Positions 12,612-24,284 are shown, numbered from the stretch's first letter. The stretch is 64,000 nt of DNA from Batkoa obscura (GCA_030770535.1 JASVEC010000043.1:186001-250000); one strand, 5' to 3'. The notes: generated by a model from the letters alone, not told the origin. Made by a program: numbers and translations.

Positions 12612-12868
12612 ATATGCTTATTTATGTATTGCAACTTTGATTGATTTAATACATTAGGTTATATGAGTGAAATCTTTGTTAACATAGTGATTTTTATTAA
12701 ATTTAATAAAGGTTCTCCTAACTTACAATATGTATTATAATAAAATAATTTAAAGCATAAAATGTTTAAAAATCATACAAAAAAATAAAGCTATTTTTTT
12801 CGTTTCTTTATTTTAAAAAATAATTATTTGTTAAACGATCTTATATTTGTTTTCTTAAATTACAATTT

Positions 12869-12966
12869 GGGGACGTATTTTTGTGTTTAAGAATTTTACT
12901 AACAATTTTTCAATCAAATAGCGCCTAAAAGATGGAAAAAATAACGAAGCCAAAAAAAACACCCCC
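12869..12966. mobile_element. MITE, element A family
   Basis: GGGGACGTATTTTTGTG...AACACCCCC with ATTT-type flanks. It abuts the truncated 3' end of a minus-strand element A copy. Confidence 0.88.
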
Positions 12967-13777
12967 ATTTCTCGTTAAACTTTATTGAGAAATATTTATT
13001 ATCGACTGCTTTTTATAACCAACATTGCAGATTTGTTATCAAATAAATAAACTATTTTAATGTTGTAATTACATTATTAATATATTCCCAAGTTAATAAA
13101 TAGCTTTATGGGAGGGAGTGATTAACCCCAAAACTATAATTAACCATCCCTATATAGTACAAATAATAATAGTTTTTACATATTATTACAGTTATTTGTT
13201 CTTTGACTATTTATTAACTCAGCTATTAATAGTTTAAGTAATCTTGACATTTAACAATCTATTTCTATCATTTAACAAACTACTTACTTGCTTAGTAAAT
13301 ATTGAAATTTTTAAATTCTCTGTTATCTTCGTAAGGTAAGCTGGGATCGCTCTTTTAATTTTCTATTTTCTATAGACTCTATAACTCTAATTGGAACTAC
13401 ATCGCTTTTTTTATGTATCAGATACTGGATAATAATGTAGTTTATTGTTATGTTTAATAAATTATAAATACCTCTTTAATGCCTTGTATGTCTACTATTC
13501 TTTTTGTATTTTTGTTTCTTTTATACTTTAAAAATTATATCTGTTTTCCCATTATTAACAGTCGAGTTATTAATTTTATTATGCTCGCAAATAAAAGCCT
13601 CAAATCTTGAAATTAATTGATCGATATCTTCTATTTTACCTAATGCTTCAAAACTACTTTTCCATTTTGAAAGGCTTCCAAAATGTCCATCAACTATACT
13701 CTTTCCATGATGCTCAGCAAAAAAACTAAGATTAACATTCAAACTACTATTTATTTTATGAATTTCTTTAAACATAT

Positions 13778-13874
13778 GGGGATGTTTTTTTGATTTCATT
13801 ACTTTTTCCATGTTTTAAGCACTATTTGGGTAGAATAATTGTTAGTAAAATTCTTAAGCAAAAAAATACACCCC
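13778..13874. mobile_element. MITE inside element A copy
   Basis: GGGGATGTTTTTTTGATTT...ATACACCCCC bordered by ATAT, inserted within the transposase region of the 12971-15113 copy. Confidence 0.88.
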
Positions 13875-14154
13875 CATATAATAATTTCAATTTGGTCATC
13901 TTTAATTTTTTTTATATTTTTAATAATAGGTTGTAATGTTGATATTTTATTACTATTACTTGTTTTTGAATAATCATACTGATTTCTATTTATATTAAAC
14001 CTAAAACTCTTACATTCATCAAAAGAATATACCTGAAGCTATAGTTGATAATAACGCTACTTGCTGATTTTATTTCCTGTTTCCCTCAAAGCACTAATTT
14101 TATAGATTGCTTGATTAAGTTTATCATTGTCGATAGTAAACTTTGATAATATAT

Positions 14155-14255
14155 GGGGATGTATTTTTGTGTTTAAGAATTTTACTAACAACTTTTCCGC
14201 TTAAATAGCGCTTAAAAAATGGAAAAAGTAATGAAGTCAAAAAAAACATCCCTAT
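14155..14255. mobile_element. MITE inside element A copy
   Basis: GGGGATGTATTTTTGTG...AAACATCCC; its right end is the site where the LTR-like sequence begins. Confidence 0.85.
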
Positions 14256-14655
14256 TGTGAAATATCGCTTCGTTAGTCCCATGGTTAATTATTTTGATTT
14301 GTTATGAGAATTTCTAGTTCCACCCAAAAGAATATTATCTTCTCATTTTGATACTTATACTTTTCAGAGTATAAAAGAGTTTACAGAGTATAATAGTTCG
14401 AGGCTTTTTAACTGAATTAATCCCTGATATCTCGAACATTTAATAAAGCCACTAAGTTTTCTTAATAGTATTTTACATAGATTTTACATTAGTATTGTCT
14501 ATTCTATTTGTCTTATATAGCTTGTAACCTATTACGTGCTCTTCCTCATAATCCAAGTCTATCTTAGTCACATAAACTAAGACCTTTCGACTTATAGTGT
14601 AGTCAACCCAGCAATAGCTGTTCTTGACTCCAAACCCTGAGTACCAGATTTCACA
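14256..14655. mobile_element. solo-LTR-like fossil
   Basis: A 400-bp block foreign to element A that begins TGTGAAAT and ends ATTTCACA, the TG...CA form of long terminal repeats with an 8-bp inverted end. It lies at the edge of a MITE with near-identical 5-bp direct repeats outside (CCTAT and CCCAT). No internal retroviral genes remain. The superfamily cannot be told from the sequence. It is younger than the MITE it interrupts. Confidence 0.6.
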
Positions 14656-15113
14656 CCCATATCTTTTCTTTGTTTTGTTTTATTATAAAATTCCATAAAC
14701 CTTGGGTTGTTATAAGTAGCTCTTAAAATTGATGTAAATGAATTACAATGTTTACATTGTGTACTCCTCCCTATTGTATTGAAGTTTTCAAAAATTCCAT
14801 TTCGAAGTTTAGTTATGAAAGTTTGCATTTTATTTCTATTCCAACAAAAAATAAAGTCAAATAACTGTATTTATATAATTATATAATCATATAGCTATAT
14901 ATTATATATCTGCTAAATATCTAACAGAACTAACATAAAATATATAGTTAGGAAAATTAGCTATTTAAGAAAAGGAAACAATTAAAATAAGTTTTTAAAT
15001 AGATGCATTTAACTTTGGGCTTTTTAGATTTAACCGTTATATCGGATACAAACTTGAAATTTTAAATTTGGATTAATTTCTAAGTAAATTCTGAAACCAA
15101 TTAGGACAGCCCC

Positions 15114-15491
15114 ATATAGAGATGGTTAATTATAGTTCTGAGGCTAACGACTCCCTCCCATGCAGCTATTTATTAACTTGGCAATATATTAATAATGTAA
15201 TTATAACATTAAAATAGTTTATTTATTTGATAACAAATCTGCAATGTTGGTTATAAAGCAGTTGATGATAAATATTTCTCAATCAAGCTTTATAAGAACA
15301 TGTATTTAAGATCTAGTAGAAATTCAACTAACTTACAGTATGAGCTATAATAGAATGATTTAGAACTGTGTCTGGGTACTTTTGTTTTAATAAAAGATAT
15401 GATTTTATAGAATTTTAAGCGAAGTTTTTAAAATACAAAATTTTTCAAAAATTGGATAAAATAATGAAACTAAACTAATTCAGACAACTCC
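15114..15491 (+). mobile_element. element A 3' end fragment
   Basis: Plus-strand terminal 380 bp of element A, from ATATAGAGATGG through the subterminal region to CAGACAACTCC. It begins exactly where the minus-strand copy ends, suggesting that copy inserted into this one at ATAT. Followed by ATAT and then a MITE. Confidence 0.85.
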
Positions 15492-15495
15492 ATAT

Positions 15496-15595
15496 GGGGA
15501 TGTATTTTTGTGTTTAAGAATTTCATTAATAGCTTTTCCACTCAAATAGCGCTTAAAAAAATGGAAAAAGTAATGAAGTCAAAAAAAACACTCCC
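15496..15595. mobile_element. MITE, near-consensus
   Basis: GGGGATGTATTTTTGTG...AAACACTCCC, with ATAT on both sides (15492-15495 and 15596-15599). The left ATAT is shared with the end of an element A fragment. Confidence 0.92.
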
Positions 15596-15966
15596 ATATA
15601 ATAGCTGATTTTTTCATCTATTTTTTATTAATACAATTTTCTAAAGCCTTTTATTTTTATTTTTAAATAAGAAAAATCTCTAATATAATTCTTAAATACA
15701 AAAATACACCCTTATATATATACTAACTAATAATATTACTTAGGTTTAACATACTTAAAAGTATGGTTTTTTTCAAAAACAGAAATAATTATAAAAATAA
15801 TTGATATTTACAGCTAAACTTTATTTTTGTGTAGTCACTACTGGGGATACTTTTTTATATTATTTAAGTTATATATCCAGGAAAAATGCTAAATATGTAA
15901 ATCAAAATAAAAAAAATGGATCACCGTGTGCTTTTTTATTTGTTAATTTTCAAATTATAATTATAT

Positions 15967-16058
15967 GAGGATATATTTTTTTGTTTAATTTTACTAATGG
16001 TTTTTTCACTTAAATAATGCTTAGAAGATAGAGAAAGTGATAAAACCGAAAAAAATCC
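15967..16058. mobile_element. MITE, degraded
   Basis: GAGGATATATTTTTTTG...GAAAAAAATCC with a recognisable but mutated core. Confidence 0.7.
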
Positions 16059-16418
16059 ATATATTATTATAGCTGTGGAAATCTAGTTTATTTTAAATTA
16101 GCTCAGTTTTTCATATTAGCTAGTAAGTTTTTTTAATAAATTTTTTTTAGTTCAAAATACAAAAAGCTTACTTTTATTAAAAAATGTTTATGATATTTTC
16201 TTGATAATATAACAAAATAAAAATAACGATGCAAAAATGCAATCCAATACTATCATTTTATATAATTCACACTAAATAAGCTTGTTCATTATTATTTAAT
16301 TTATAAAAAAGGTAATTGTTTACATTTAATACTAATTATATAAATAATTTAACTCTTTGGTGCTTGTTTATTTTTATTTTACTTTAAACTTGCAATCACT
16401 ATTTTTTTAAAATTATAT

Positions 16419-17266
16419 GGGGTTGTCTGTATTAGTTTCAGAATTTACTTATAAATTAATCCAAAATTTAAATTTTTAAATTTGTGTCTTTAATGTGCCA
16501 ATTAAATATAAAAAGCTTAAAAACTAAGCATCCTTTTATTTAACTTAAAAAACTTATTTTAATTGTTTCCCTTTGTTAAATAACTAATTTTCCTAACTAT
16601 ATGGGGATGTGTTTTAGGTTTAAGAATTTTATTAGCAAATTTTCCACTCAAACAGCGCTCAAAAGATAGAAAAAGTAACAAAGTTAAAAAAACACCCCCA
16701 TATGTTTTATGTTATTTCTGTTAGATATTTAATAGATATATAATATACAACTATATGATTATATAATTATATAAATACAGTTATTTGACTTTATTTTTTG
16801 TTGGAATAGAAATAAAATGCAAACTTTCATAACTAAACTTCCAAATGAATTTTTGAAAATTTCAATACAATAGGGAGGAGTACACAATGTAAACATTGTA
16901 ATCCATTTACATCAATTTTAAGAGCTACTTACAACAACCCAAGGTTTATGGAATTTTATAATAAAACAAAACAAAGAAAAGACATATTATCAAAGTTTAC
17001 TATCAATAATAATAATAATAAACTTAATCAAGTAAAGTATAAAATTAGTGTTTTAAGGAAAACAGGAAATAAAAATCAGCAAGTAGCGTTATTATCAACT
17101 ATAGCTTCAGTATATTCTTTTGATGAATGTAAGGGTTTTAGGTTTAATATAAATAGAAATCAATATGATTATTCAAAAACAAGTAATAATAATAAAATAT
17201 CAACATTAAAACCTATTATTAAAAATATAAAAAAAATTAAAGATGACCAAATTGAAACTATTATAC
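16419..17266 (+). mobile_element. element A older copy, left part
   Basis: Starts GGGGTTGTCTGTATTAG, carries a MITE at 16603-16699, then the transposase 5' part (open from 16948: MEFYNKTKQRKDILSKFTIN...). It is cut at 17266 by the whole copy 17267-19736. The sequence resumes at 19737 for about 60 bp before being replaced by a MITE-like end. Broken. Confidence 0.88.
16603..16699. mobile_element. MITE inside element A copy
   Basis: GGGGATGTGTTTTAGG...AAACACCCCC flanked by ATAT; it sits in the 5' untranslated part of the older element A copy. Confidence 0.88.
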
Positions 17267-19736
17267 GGGGCTGTCCTAATTGGTTTCAGAATCTACTTAG
17301 AAATTAATCCAAATTTAAAATTCCAAGTTTGTGTTCAATATAACGGTTAAATCTAAAAAGCCTAAAATTAAATGTCTCTATTTAAAACTTATTTTAATTG
17401 TTTCCTTTTCTTAAATAGCTAATTTTCCTAACTATATATTTTATGTTAGTTCTGTTAGATATTTAACAGATATATAATATATAACTATATGATTATATAA
17501 TTATATAAATACATAATTATATAAACACAGTTATTTGACTTTATTTGACTTTATTTTTTGTTGAAATAAAAATAAAATGCAAACTTTCATAACTAAACTT
17601 CGAAATGGAATTTTTGAAAACTTCAATACAATAGGGAGGAGTACACAATATAAACATTGTAATTCATTTACATCAATTTTAAGAGCTACTTATAACAACC
17701 CAAGGTTCATGGAATTTTATAATAAAACAAAACAAAGAAAAGATATATTATCAAAGTTTACTATCGATAATAATAATAATAAACTTAATCAAGTAAAGTA
17801 TAAAATTAGTGTTTTAAGGAAAACAGGAAATAAAAATCAGCAAGTAGCGTTATTATCAACTATAGCTTCAGTATATTCTTTTGATGAATGTAAGGGTTTT
17901 AGGTTTAATATAAATAGAAATCAATATGATTATTCAAAAACAAGTAATAATAATAAAATATCAACATTAAAACCTATTATTAAAAATATAAAAAAAATTA
18001 AAGATGACCAAATTGAAACTATTGTACAATATTTACTAAATGATTCAACTATTTCATCAAGATTTAATAAAAAAAATAACGATAGTAAATATTCATCAGA
18101 TAATATATATATATTAAATAAAAGTAGAAGAATGATATATAGTAAATATTTGAATGATCTAAGAGATAAAGCAGTAGCTAGGTCAACGTTCTTTAAATAT
18201 ATACCAAGTAATTTCAAAAATCCAGCAAGAAAAACGGATCTATGTAATATATGTACCCAGTATACAGTTAGAAAAAAGTTATTTGAAAATAAAATAAATA
18301 CAGCAAAAAACAAAACAGAGATAGAAGAAATTTTCAACGAAGAAGAAAAATTATACAAATTACATAAATTCTGTGTTGATACTCAAAAAAACACATTTAA
18401 TGAAACTATTAAAAAATTAAATAACAAAAGTTGTATAATAGTTTTAGATTTTAAACAAAATATGGAAATAGGAACAAGACCAGATTCAATAAATCTAGAT
18501 TATTATAATAAACAAGCTATATCAGTATTAGGTTTTAGTGTATTATATATAAAAGATGATAAAACAATAGACAAGGTTTACTTTGATTATTTATCTGAAA
18601 TATTGAATCATGATTCAGGATATGCAGGAGATTGTTTAATCGATTTAATCTCTACAGAGCTTCTATTTAAAAAGTTTACAAAAATTAATATATGGGCAGA
18701 TACAGGAAATCATTTTAGATCCCAAGAGTTCTTACATTATATGTTTAAAGAAATTCATAAAATAAATAGTAGTTTGAATGTTAATCTTAATTTTTTTGCT
18801 GAGCATCATGGAAAAAGTATAGTTGATGGACATTTTGGAAACCTTTCAAAATGGAAAAGTAGTTTTGAAGCGTTAGGTAAAATAGAAGATATCGATCAAT
18901 TAATTTCAAGATTTGAGGCTTTTATTTGCGAGCATAATAAAATTAATAACTCGACTGTTAATAATGGGAAAACAGATATAATTTTTAAAAAGTATAAAAG
19001 AAACAAAAATACAAAAAGAATAATAGAGATGCAGGGCATTAAGAAGTATTTACATTTTATTAAACATAACAATAAACTACATTGTTATCCAGTATCTGAT
19101 ACATCAAAAAAAAGCGATATAGTCCCAATTAAAGTTATAGAGTCTATAGAAAACAGAAAAATTAAAAGATCGATCCCAGCTTACCTTACGAAGATAACAG
19201 AGAATTTAAAAATTTCGATATTTACTAAGCAAGTAAGTAGTTTGTTGAATGATAGAAATAGATTGTTAAATGTTAGGATTACTTAAGTTATTAGTAGCTA
19301 AGTTAATAAATAGTCAAAGAACAAGTAACTGTAATAATATGTAAAAACTATTATTACTTGTACTATATAGAGATGGTTAATTATAGTTTTGGGGTTAATC
19401 ACTCCCTCCCATGCAGCTATTTATTAACTTGGCAATATATTAATAATGTAATTATAACATTAAAGTAGTTTATTTATTTGATAATAAATCTACGATGTTG
19501 GTTATAAAGCAGTTGATAATAAATATTTCTCAATTAAGCTTTATAAGAACATGTATTTAAGATCTAGTAGAAATTCAACTAACTTACAGTATGAGCTATA
19601 ATAGAATGGTTTAGAACTGTGTTTGGGTACTTTTGTTTTAATAAAAGATGTGATTTTATAGAATTTTAAGCGAAGTTTTTAAAATACAAATTTTTTTAAA
19701 ATTGGATAAAATAATGAAACTAATTCAGACAACCCC
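17267..19736 (+). mobile_element. element A, whole copy (DNA transposon, 2,470 bp)
   Basis: Inverted ends: left GGGGCTGTCCTAATTGGTTT; right, read inward, GGGGTTGTCTGAATTAGTTT. The element is flanked by exact ATAC duplications at 17263-17266 and 19737-19740. The target is recognisable because it lies inside an older element A copy whose unbroken sequence is known from the other copies. It has one gene (17577-19286), a 310-bp AT-rich leader and a 450-bp 3' tail. Superfamily not assigned: the 4-bp A+T-rich duplication would suit Sola-like elements, but I cannot test the transposase by search. Confidence 0.92.
17577..19286 (+). CDS. element A transposase, DDE-like
   Basis: Single uninterrupted frame of 569 codons. 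The N-terminal half is basic and Asn/Lys-rich. A CxxC pair (CNIC, about residues 222-225) could be part of a zinc-binding segment. Three blocks with acidic residues follow the order of an RNase H-fold transposase core: IIVLDFKQNMEIGT (about 295), KINIWADTGNHFRSQEFLHY (about 380) and FFAEHHGKSIVDGHFGNLSKW (about 412). The first two Asp and the Glu or Asp of the third are candidate catalytic residues. All blocks are preserved in the defective copies, so they look constrained. The TATATAA-rich leader upstream could serve as promoter. No introns. Only copy in the window without a break, so it is the best candidate for a recent source of activity. Confidence 0.85.
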   Translation: MQTFITKLRNGIFENFNTIGRSTQYKHCNSFTSILRATYNNPRFMEFYNKTKQRKDILSKFTIDNNNNKLNQVKYKISVLRKTGNKNQQVALLSTIASVYSFDECKGFRFNINRNQYDYSKTSNNNKISTLKPIIKNIKKIKDDQIETIVQYLLNDSTISSRFNKKNNDSKYSSDNIYILNKSRRMIYSKYLNDLRDKAVARSTFFKYIPSNFKNPARKTDLCNICTQYTVRKKLFENKINTAKNKTEIEEIFNEEEKLYKLHKFCVDTQKNTFNETIKKLNNKSCIIVLDFKQNMEIGTRPDSINLDYYNKQAISVLGFSVLYIKDDKTIDKVYFDYLSEILNHDSGYAGDCLIDLISTELLFKKFTKINIWADTGNHFRSQEFLHYMFKEIHKINSSLNVNLNFFAEHHGKSIVDGHFGNLSKWKSSFEALGKIEDIDQLISRFEAFICEHNKINNSTVNNGKTDIIFKKYKRNKNTKRIIEMQGIKKYLHFIKHNNKLHCYPVSDTSKKSDIVPIKVIESIENRKIKRSIPAYLTKITENLKISIFTKQVSSLLNDRNRLLNVRIT

Positions 19737-19810
19737 ATACAATATTTACTAAATGATTCAACTATTTCATCGAGATTTAATAAAAAAAATAATGAAGTCA
19801 AAAAAAACAA
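19737..19810 (+). mobile_element. element A older copy, right remnant
   Basis: ATACAATATTTACTAAATG... continues the older transposase for about 50 bp after the inserted copy, then becomes AATGAAGTCAAAAAAAAC, a MITE-type 3' end. The rest of the older copy is absent. Confidence 0.75.
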
Positions 19811-20653
19811 TTTAGCTTTTTAAATATATTAAGCGGCTTATTAATAGATGCGCTGTTTATTTGATCGGGAAGCATAATCTTATTTTTGATTTTGGTTTAA
19901 CTACTATAGGAATAAATTTACAAAGGATAGTTATAGTTTGTTTATATATTACAAAAGTAAATTATTTCATAAATAAATCAAATTTTTTAGGAGTTGTAAT
20001 AATCAATTTGATTAATTTAGTTTAATTTTTATACTATAGTAATATGTTTCAATTTTTAATGCTATTAATAAAATGTATTTTATAAAAATATTTTTGTATG
20101 TTTAAATGTATATTATTTAATAGTTTAATTAAAGTCAATAATACATAACCCTAACCAAATTGAGTATTTTTTTGAACTAGTTTTACAAAGCAGTGCATGA
20201 ACGTCTCCTTTATACAAATAACAATAATGAAATGGTTTATTAGATGTTTTTATATATATTATAATTTTATAGCATCCATTTTTTATATTTTCATAAAGTT
20301 TTATAACTTTGATCGAATAAAAATATCATCTACTTAAACCATTCACAAGCAATCCAAGACAAAAAAATCAAATTTTGGTATATAACTAACTCTCTGATGA
20401 CGTTCGAAATTTTAACTTATAGTTAAATGCCCAAGACTTTTTAGTCCTAAAGAACCACTCAATTATAAAATCCTAAGGATCCAAAGTCAAAATTAGTAGA
20501 TACTTTTTAATATGTATAATTTAGTTATATAAATAGGTTTTGGATACATTATAATTTCTTTTTTTAATATTGAATAAACACAACTATTAAAACTTACCTT
20601 TCGGCTTACTCTAATAGCATTTGTATATTTCAAATATTCATTAAAATATATAT
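19811..20653. other. gene-free spacer
   Basis: AT-rich, no supportable gene or repeat recognised. Confidence 0.5.
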
Positions 20654-20851
20654 GGGGATGTATTTTTCTATGAGAATTTTACTAACAAATGGGGGTGTTT
20701 TTTTGACTTGATCACTTTTTCCATTTTTTAAGCGCTATTTGAATGGAAAAATTGTTGGTAAAATTCTTAAACAAAAAAATACATCCCCAAATCTTCCATT
20801 TAAATAGCACTTAAAAGATGGAAAAAATAATGAAGCCAAAAAAACCTCCCC
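20654..20851. mobile_element. MITE split by another MITE
   Basis: Outer copy GGGGATGTATTTTTCTA...AACCTCCCC. It is interrupted after ACTAACAAAT by the inner copy and resumes AAATCTTCCATTTAAATAG. Confidence 0.9.
20691..20788. mobile_element. MITE nested in MITE
   Basis: GGGGGTGTTTTTTTGACTT...AATACATCCCC with AAAT at 20687-20690 and 20789-20792 as an exact target duplication. Inverted relative to its host MITE. Confidence 0.92.
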
Positions 20852-21393
20852 TTATTAATAGCTTTGGTTACAGGTAACGGATCTTTTATATGTTATAAAC
20901 TAGTTTACGAGGAAAGCCAAAAGGTTTTAAGAATTAGCTAGGTTTGACTATAGTTATAGTTATCCAATTTTAGATATGTGAAGGGTTGCAAAGTTCTAAA
21001 TCAATTAAACAGTCAATCCTGAGTTAGAAATATACTAAATATTAAAAGCAAAAGATACCTAAAAGTATTAAAGATGAGCCAATATTAAATTTATGGAACC
21101 ATCAAATTCACAACAAGGGAAAAAATCTATAGCTTATCTATAATAGAATAATTTAAAATTTAAAGATAAAAAATTGTATAACTCCTAAAAACTTTTTAGG
21201 GTTTATTAAAGGAAAAAAGAAGAGACACATCTTTAGACTAAGTTGTACTAATAATAAAATCTAAGTCTATCACTTACTATATACTATACTCCTTAATTAA
21301 AACAGGAGCTTTCAAACAATAGATTAAAAAAGCTTTTCTACTCCCTATAAAGTATAAAGCTTTTTCATACCAGCTGGGGAAATCATAAGTGGG
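20852..21393. other. gene-free spacer
   Basis: No gene, RNA or family repeat recognised. Confidence 0.5.
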
Positions 21394-23786
21394 GGGGTTG
21401 TCTGAGTTAGTTTCATTATTTTATCCAATTTTTGAAAAATTTTGTATTTTAAAAACTTCGCTTAAAATTCTATAAAATCAAATCTTTATTAAATAAAAGT
21501 ACCCAGACACAGTTCTAAATCATTCTATTATAGCTCATACTGTAAGTTAGTTGAATTTCTACTAGATCTTAAATACATGTTCTTATAAAGCTTGATTGAG
21601 AAATATTTATCATCAACTGCTTTATAACCAACATTGCAGATTTGTTATCAAATAAATAAACTATTTTAATGTTATAATTACATTATTAATATATTGCCAA
21701 GTTAATAAATAGCTTTATGGGAGGGAGTGATTAACCCCAAAACTATAATTAACCATCTCTATATAGTACAAGTAATAATAGTTTTTACATATTATTACAA
21801 TTACTTGTTCTTTGACTATTTATTAACTTAGCTACTAATAACTTAAGTAATCAATCTTACATTTAACAATCTATTTCTATCATTTAACAAACTACTTACT
21901 TGCTTAGTAATATCGAAAATTTTAAATTCTCTGTTATCTTCGTAAGGTAAGCTGGGATCGATCTTTTAATTTTTCTGTTTTCTATAGACTCTATAACTTT
22001 AATTGGGACTATATCGCTTTTTTTTGATGTATCAGATACTGGATAATAATGTAGTTTATTGTTATGTTTAATAAATTATAAATACTTCTTTAATGCCTTG
22101 TATGTCTACTATTCTTTTTGTATTTTTGTTTCTTTTATACTTTAAAAATTATATCTGTTTTCCCATTATTAATAGTCGAGTTATTGATTTTATTATGCTC
22201 GCAAATAAAAGCCTCAAATCTTGAAATTAATTGATCGATATCTTCTATTTTACCTAACGCTTCAAAACTACTTTTCCATTTTGAAAAGTTTCCAAAATGT
22301 CCATCAACTATACTTTTTCCATGATGCTCAGCAAAAAAATTAAGATTAACATTCAAACTACTATTTATTTTATGAATTTCTTTAAACATATAGTGTAGAA
22401 ACCCTTGGGATCTAAAATGATTTCCTGTATCTGCCCATATATTAATTTTTGTAAACTTTTTAAATAGAAGCTCTGTAGAGATTAAATCGATTAAACAATC
22501 TCCTGCATATGCTGGATCACGATTTAGTATTTCAGATAAATAATCAAAGTAAACTTTGCCTATTGTTTTATCATCTTTTAAATATAATACACCAAAACCT
22601 AATACCTAATACTGATATAGCTTGTTTATTATAATGATCTAGATTTATTGAATCTGGTCTTGTTCCTATTTCCATATTTTGTTTAAAATCTAAAATTATT
22701 ATACAACTTTTGTTATTTAATTTTTTGATAGTTTCATTAAATGTGTTTTTTTGAGTATCAACACAAAATTTATGTAATTTATATAATTTTTCTTTTTCAT
22801 TGAAAACTTCTATCTCTGCTTTGTTTTTTATTGCTGTATTTACTTTATTTTCAAATAACTTTTTCCTAACTGCATACTGTATACTGGGCACGTATATTAC
22901 ATAGATCCGTTTTTCTTGATGGATTTTTAAAATTACTTGGTATATATTTAAAGAATGTTGACCTAGCTACTGCTTTATCTCTTAGATCATTCAAATATTT
23001 ACTATATATCATTCTTCTACTTTTATTTAATATATATATATTATCTGATGAATATTTACTATCGTTATTTTTTTTATTAAATCTTGATGAAATAGTTGAA
23101 TCATTTAGTAAATATTGTACAATAGTTTCAATTTGGTCATCTTTAATTTTTTTTATATTTTTAATAATAGGTTTTAATGTTGATATTTTATTATTATTAC
23201 TTGTTTTTGAATAATCATACTGATTTCTATTTATATTAAACCCAAAACTCTTACATTCATCAAAAGAATATACTGAAGCTATAGTTGATAATAACGCTAC
23301 TTGCTGATTTTATTTCCTGTTTCCCTCAAAGCACTAATTTTATACTTTACTTGATTAAGTTTATTATTATTATTATTGATAGTAAACTTTGATAATATAT
23401 CTTTTCTTTGTTTTGTTTTATTATAAAATTACATAAACCTTGGGTTGTTATAAGTAGCTCTTAAAATTGATGTAAATGAATTACAATGTTTACATTGTGT
23501 ATTCCTCCCTATATTGTATTGAAATTTTCAAAAATTCATTTCGAAGTTTGGTTATGAAAGTTTGCATTTTATTTTTATTTCTATTTCAACAAAAAATAAA
23601 GTCAAATAAATGTATTTATATAACTAGGAAGATTAGCTATTTAAGAAAAGGAAATAATTAAAATAAGTTTTTAAATAGATAACATTTAATTTTGGGCTTT
23701 TTAGATTTAACCGTTATATTGGATACAAACTTGAAATTTAAAATTTGGATTAATTTCTAAGTAAATTCTGAAACCAATTAGGACAG
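21394..23786 (-). mobile_element. element A copy, minus strand, broken
   Basis: Nearly full length. The 3' inverted end (GGGGTTGTCTGAGTTAG) is at 21394 and the transposase runs right to left (FKEIHKINSS...HHGKSIVDGHFGNFSKW at 22135-22389; LDFKQNMEIGTRPDSINLDHY at 22571-22891). The 5' end stops at GGACAGC without the final CCCC. Several frame breaks, so no functional transposase. Confidence 0.9.
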
Positions 23787-24284
23787 CTTCAAGTAGTATT
23801 TTGAGATATAAAAAGGATTTATTAATTGACTATATGGATAAAAGTAATAATATAAATAATGAACAATACGTTAATATATTAGAAAAATTAGAAAATTAAG
23901 AGCATTTTTATTGCCATGGATAATCCAACAGCTCACATTCTGTAACTTTTCACAAGTTCTATTAAAATGAATAAACTTCAATTGATAGCGAGAGCCCCTT
24001 ACCCAGCCCATATTCTAGACTTCCAGGTCCAAAAAGTGGCTAATCGCTCTGTTTCTAAAATCAAAAAAGCTTTCTGGAATGTAAAAGCTTTATAATAGCA
24101 AAGAGATATAAAAGTAGATCTTTTTTTGACTTTAACATTAAAAAAAGTCTTGATTTCTTTATAAAGAAAGGAATTCATAACTTAGAAGATCAAGCAAATG
24201 TTTAGACCTCAAAAGACATTAAATATTGAAAAAAGTACTAATATATAATAAATAATCTTTGATCTAAAACTTTCTGACTTTTTT
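23787..24284. other. gene-free spacer
   Basis: Less AT-rich patches (for example AGCGAGAGCCCCTTACCCAG near 23990) hint at an unrecognised older insert, but no frame or RNA fold could be supported. Confidence 0.4.

Larger units (their letters stand above)
12971..15113 (-). mobile_element. element A copy, broken, minus strand
   Basis: Reads on the minus strand from the GGGGCTGTCC end at 15113 through the transposase start (MQTFITKLRNG at about 14828) to the transposase 3' part (FKEIHKINSSLNVN, HHGKSIVDGHFGSLSKW). It lacks the terminal 3' inverted repeat, which is replaced by a MITE at 12869-12966. Roughly 700 bp of the transposase middle is absent beside the MITE at 13778-13874. A second MITE (from 14155) and a solo-LTR-like fossil (14256-14655) sit in its 5' part. 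No intact transposase. Confidence 0.85.

Noticed and set aside
14592-14828. A 78-residue protein MQTFITKLRNG...RTAIAGLTTL
   Set aside because: Transposase N-terminus running into the LTR-like insert; not a gene.
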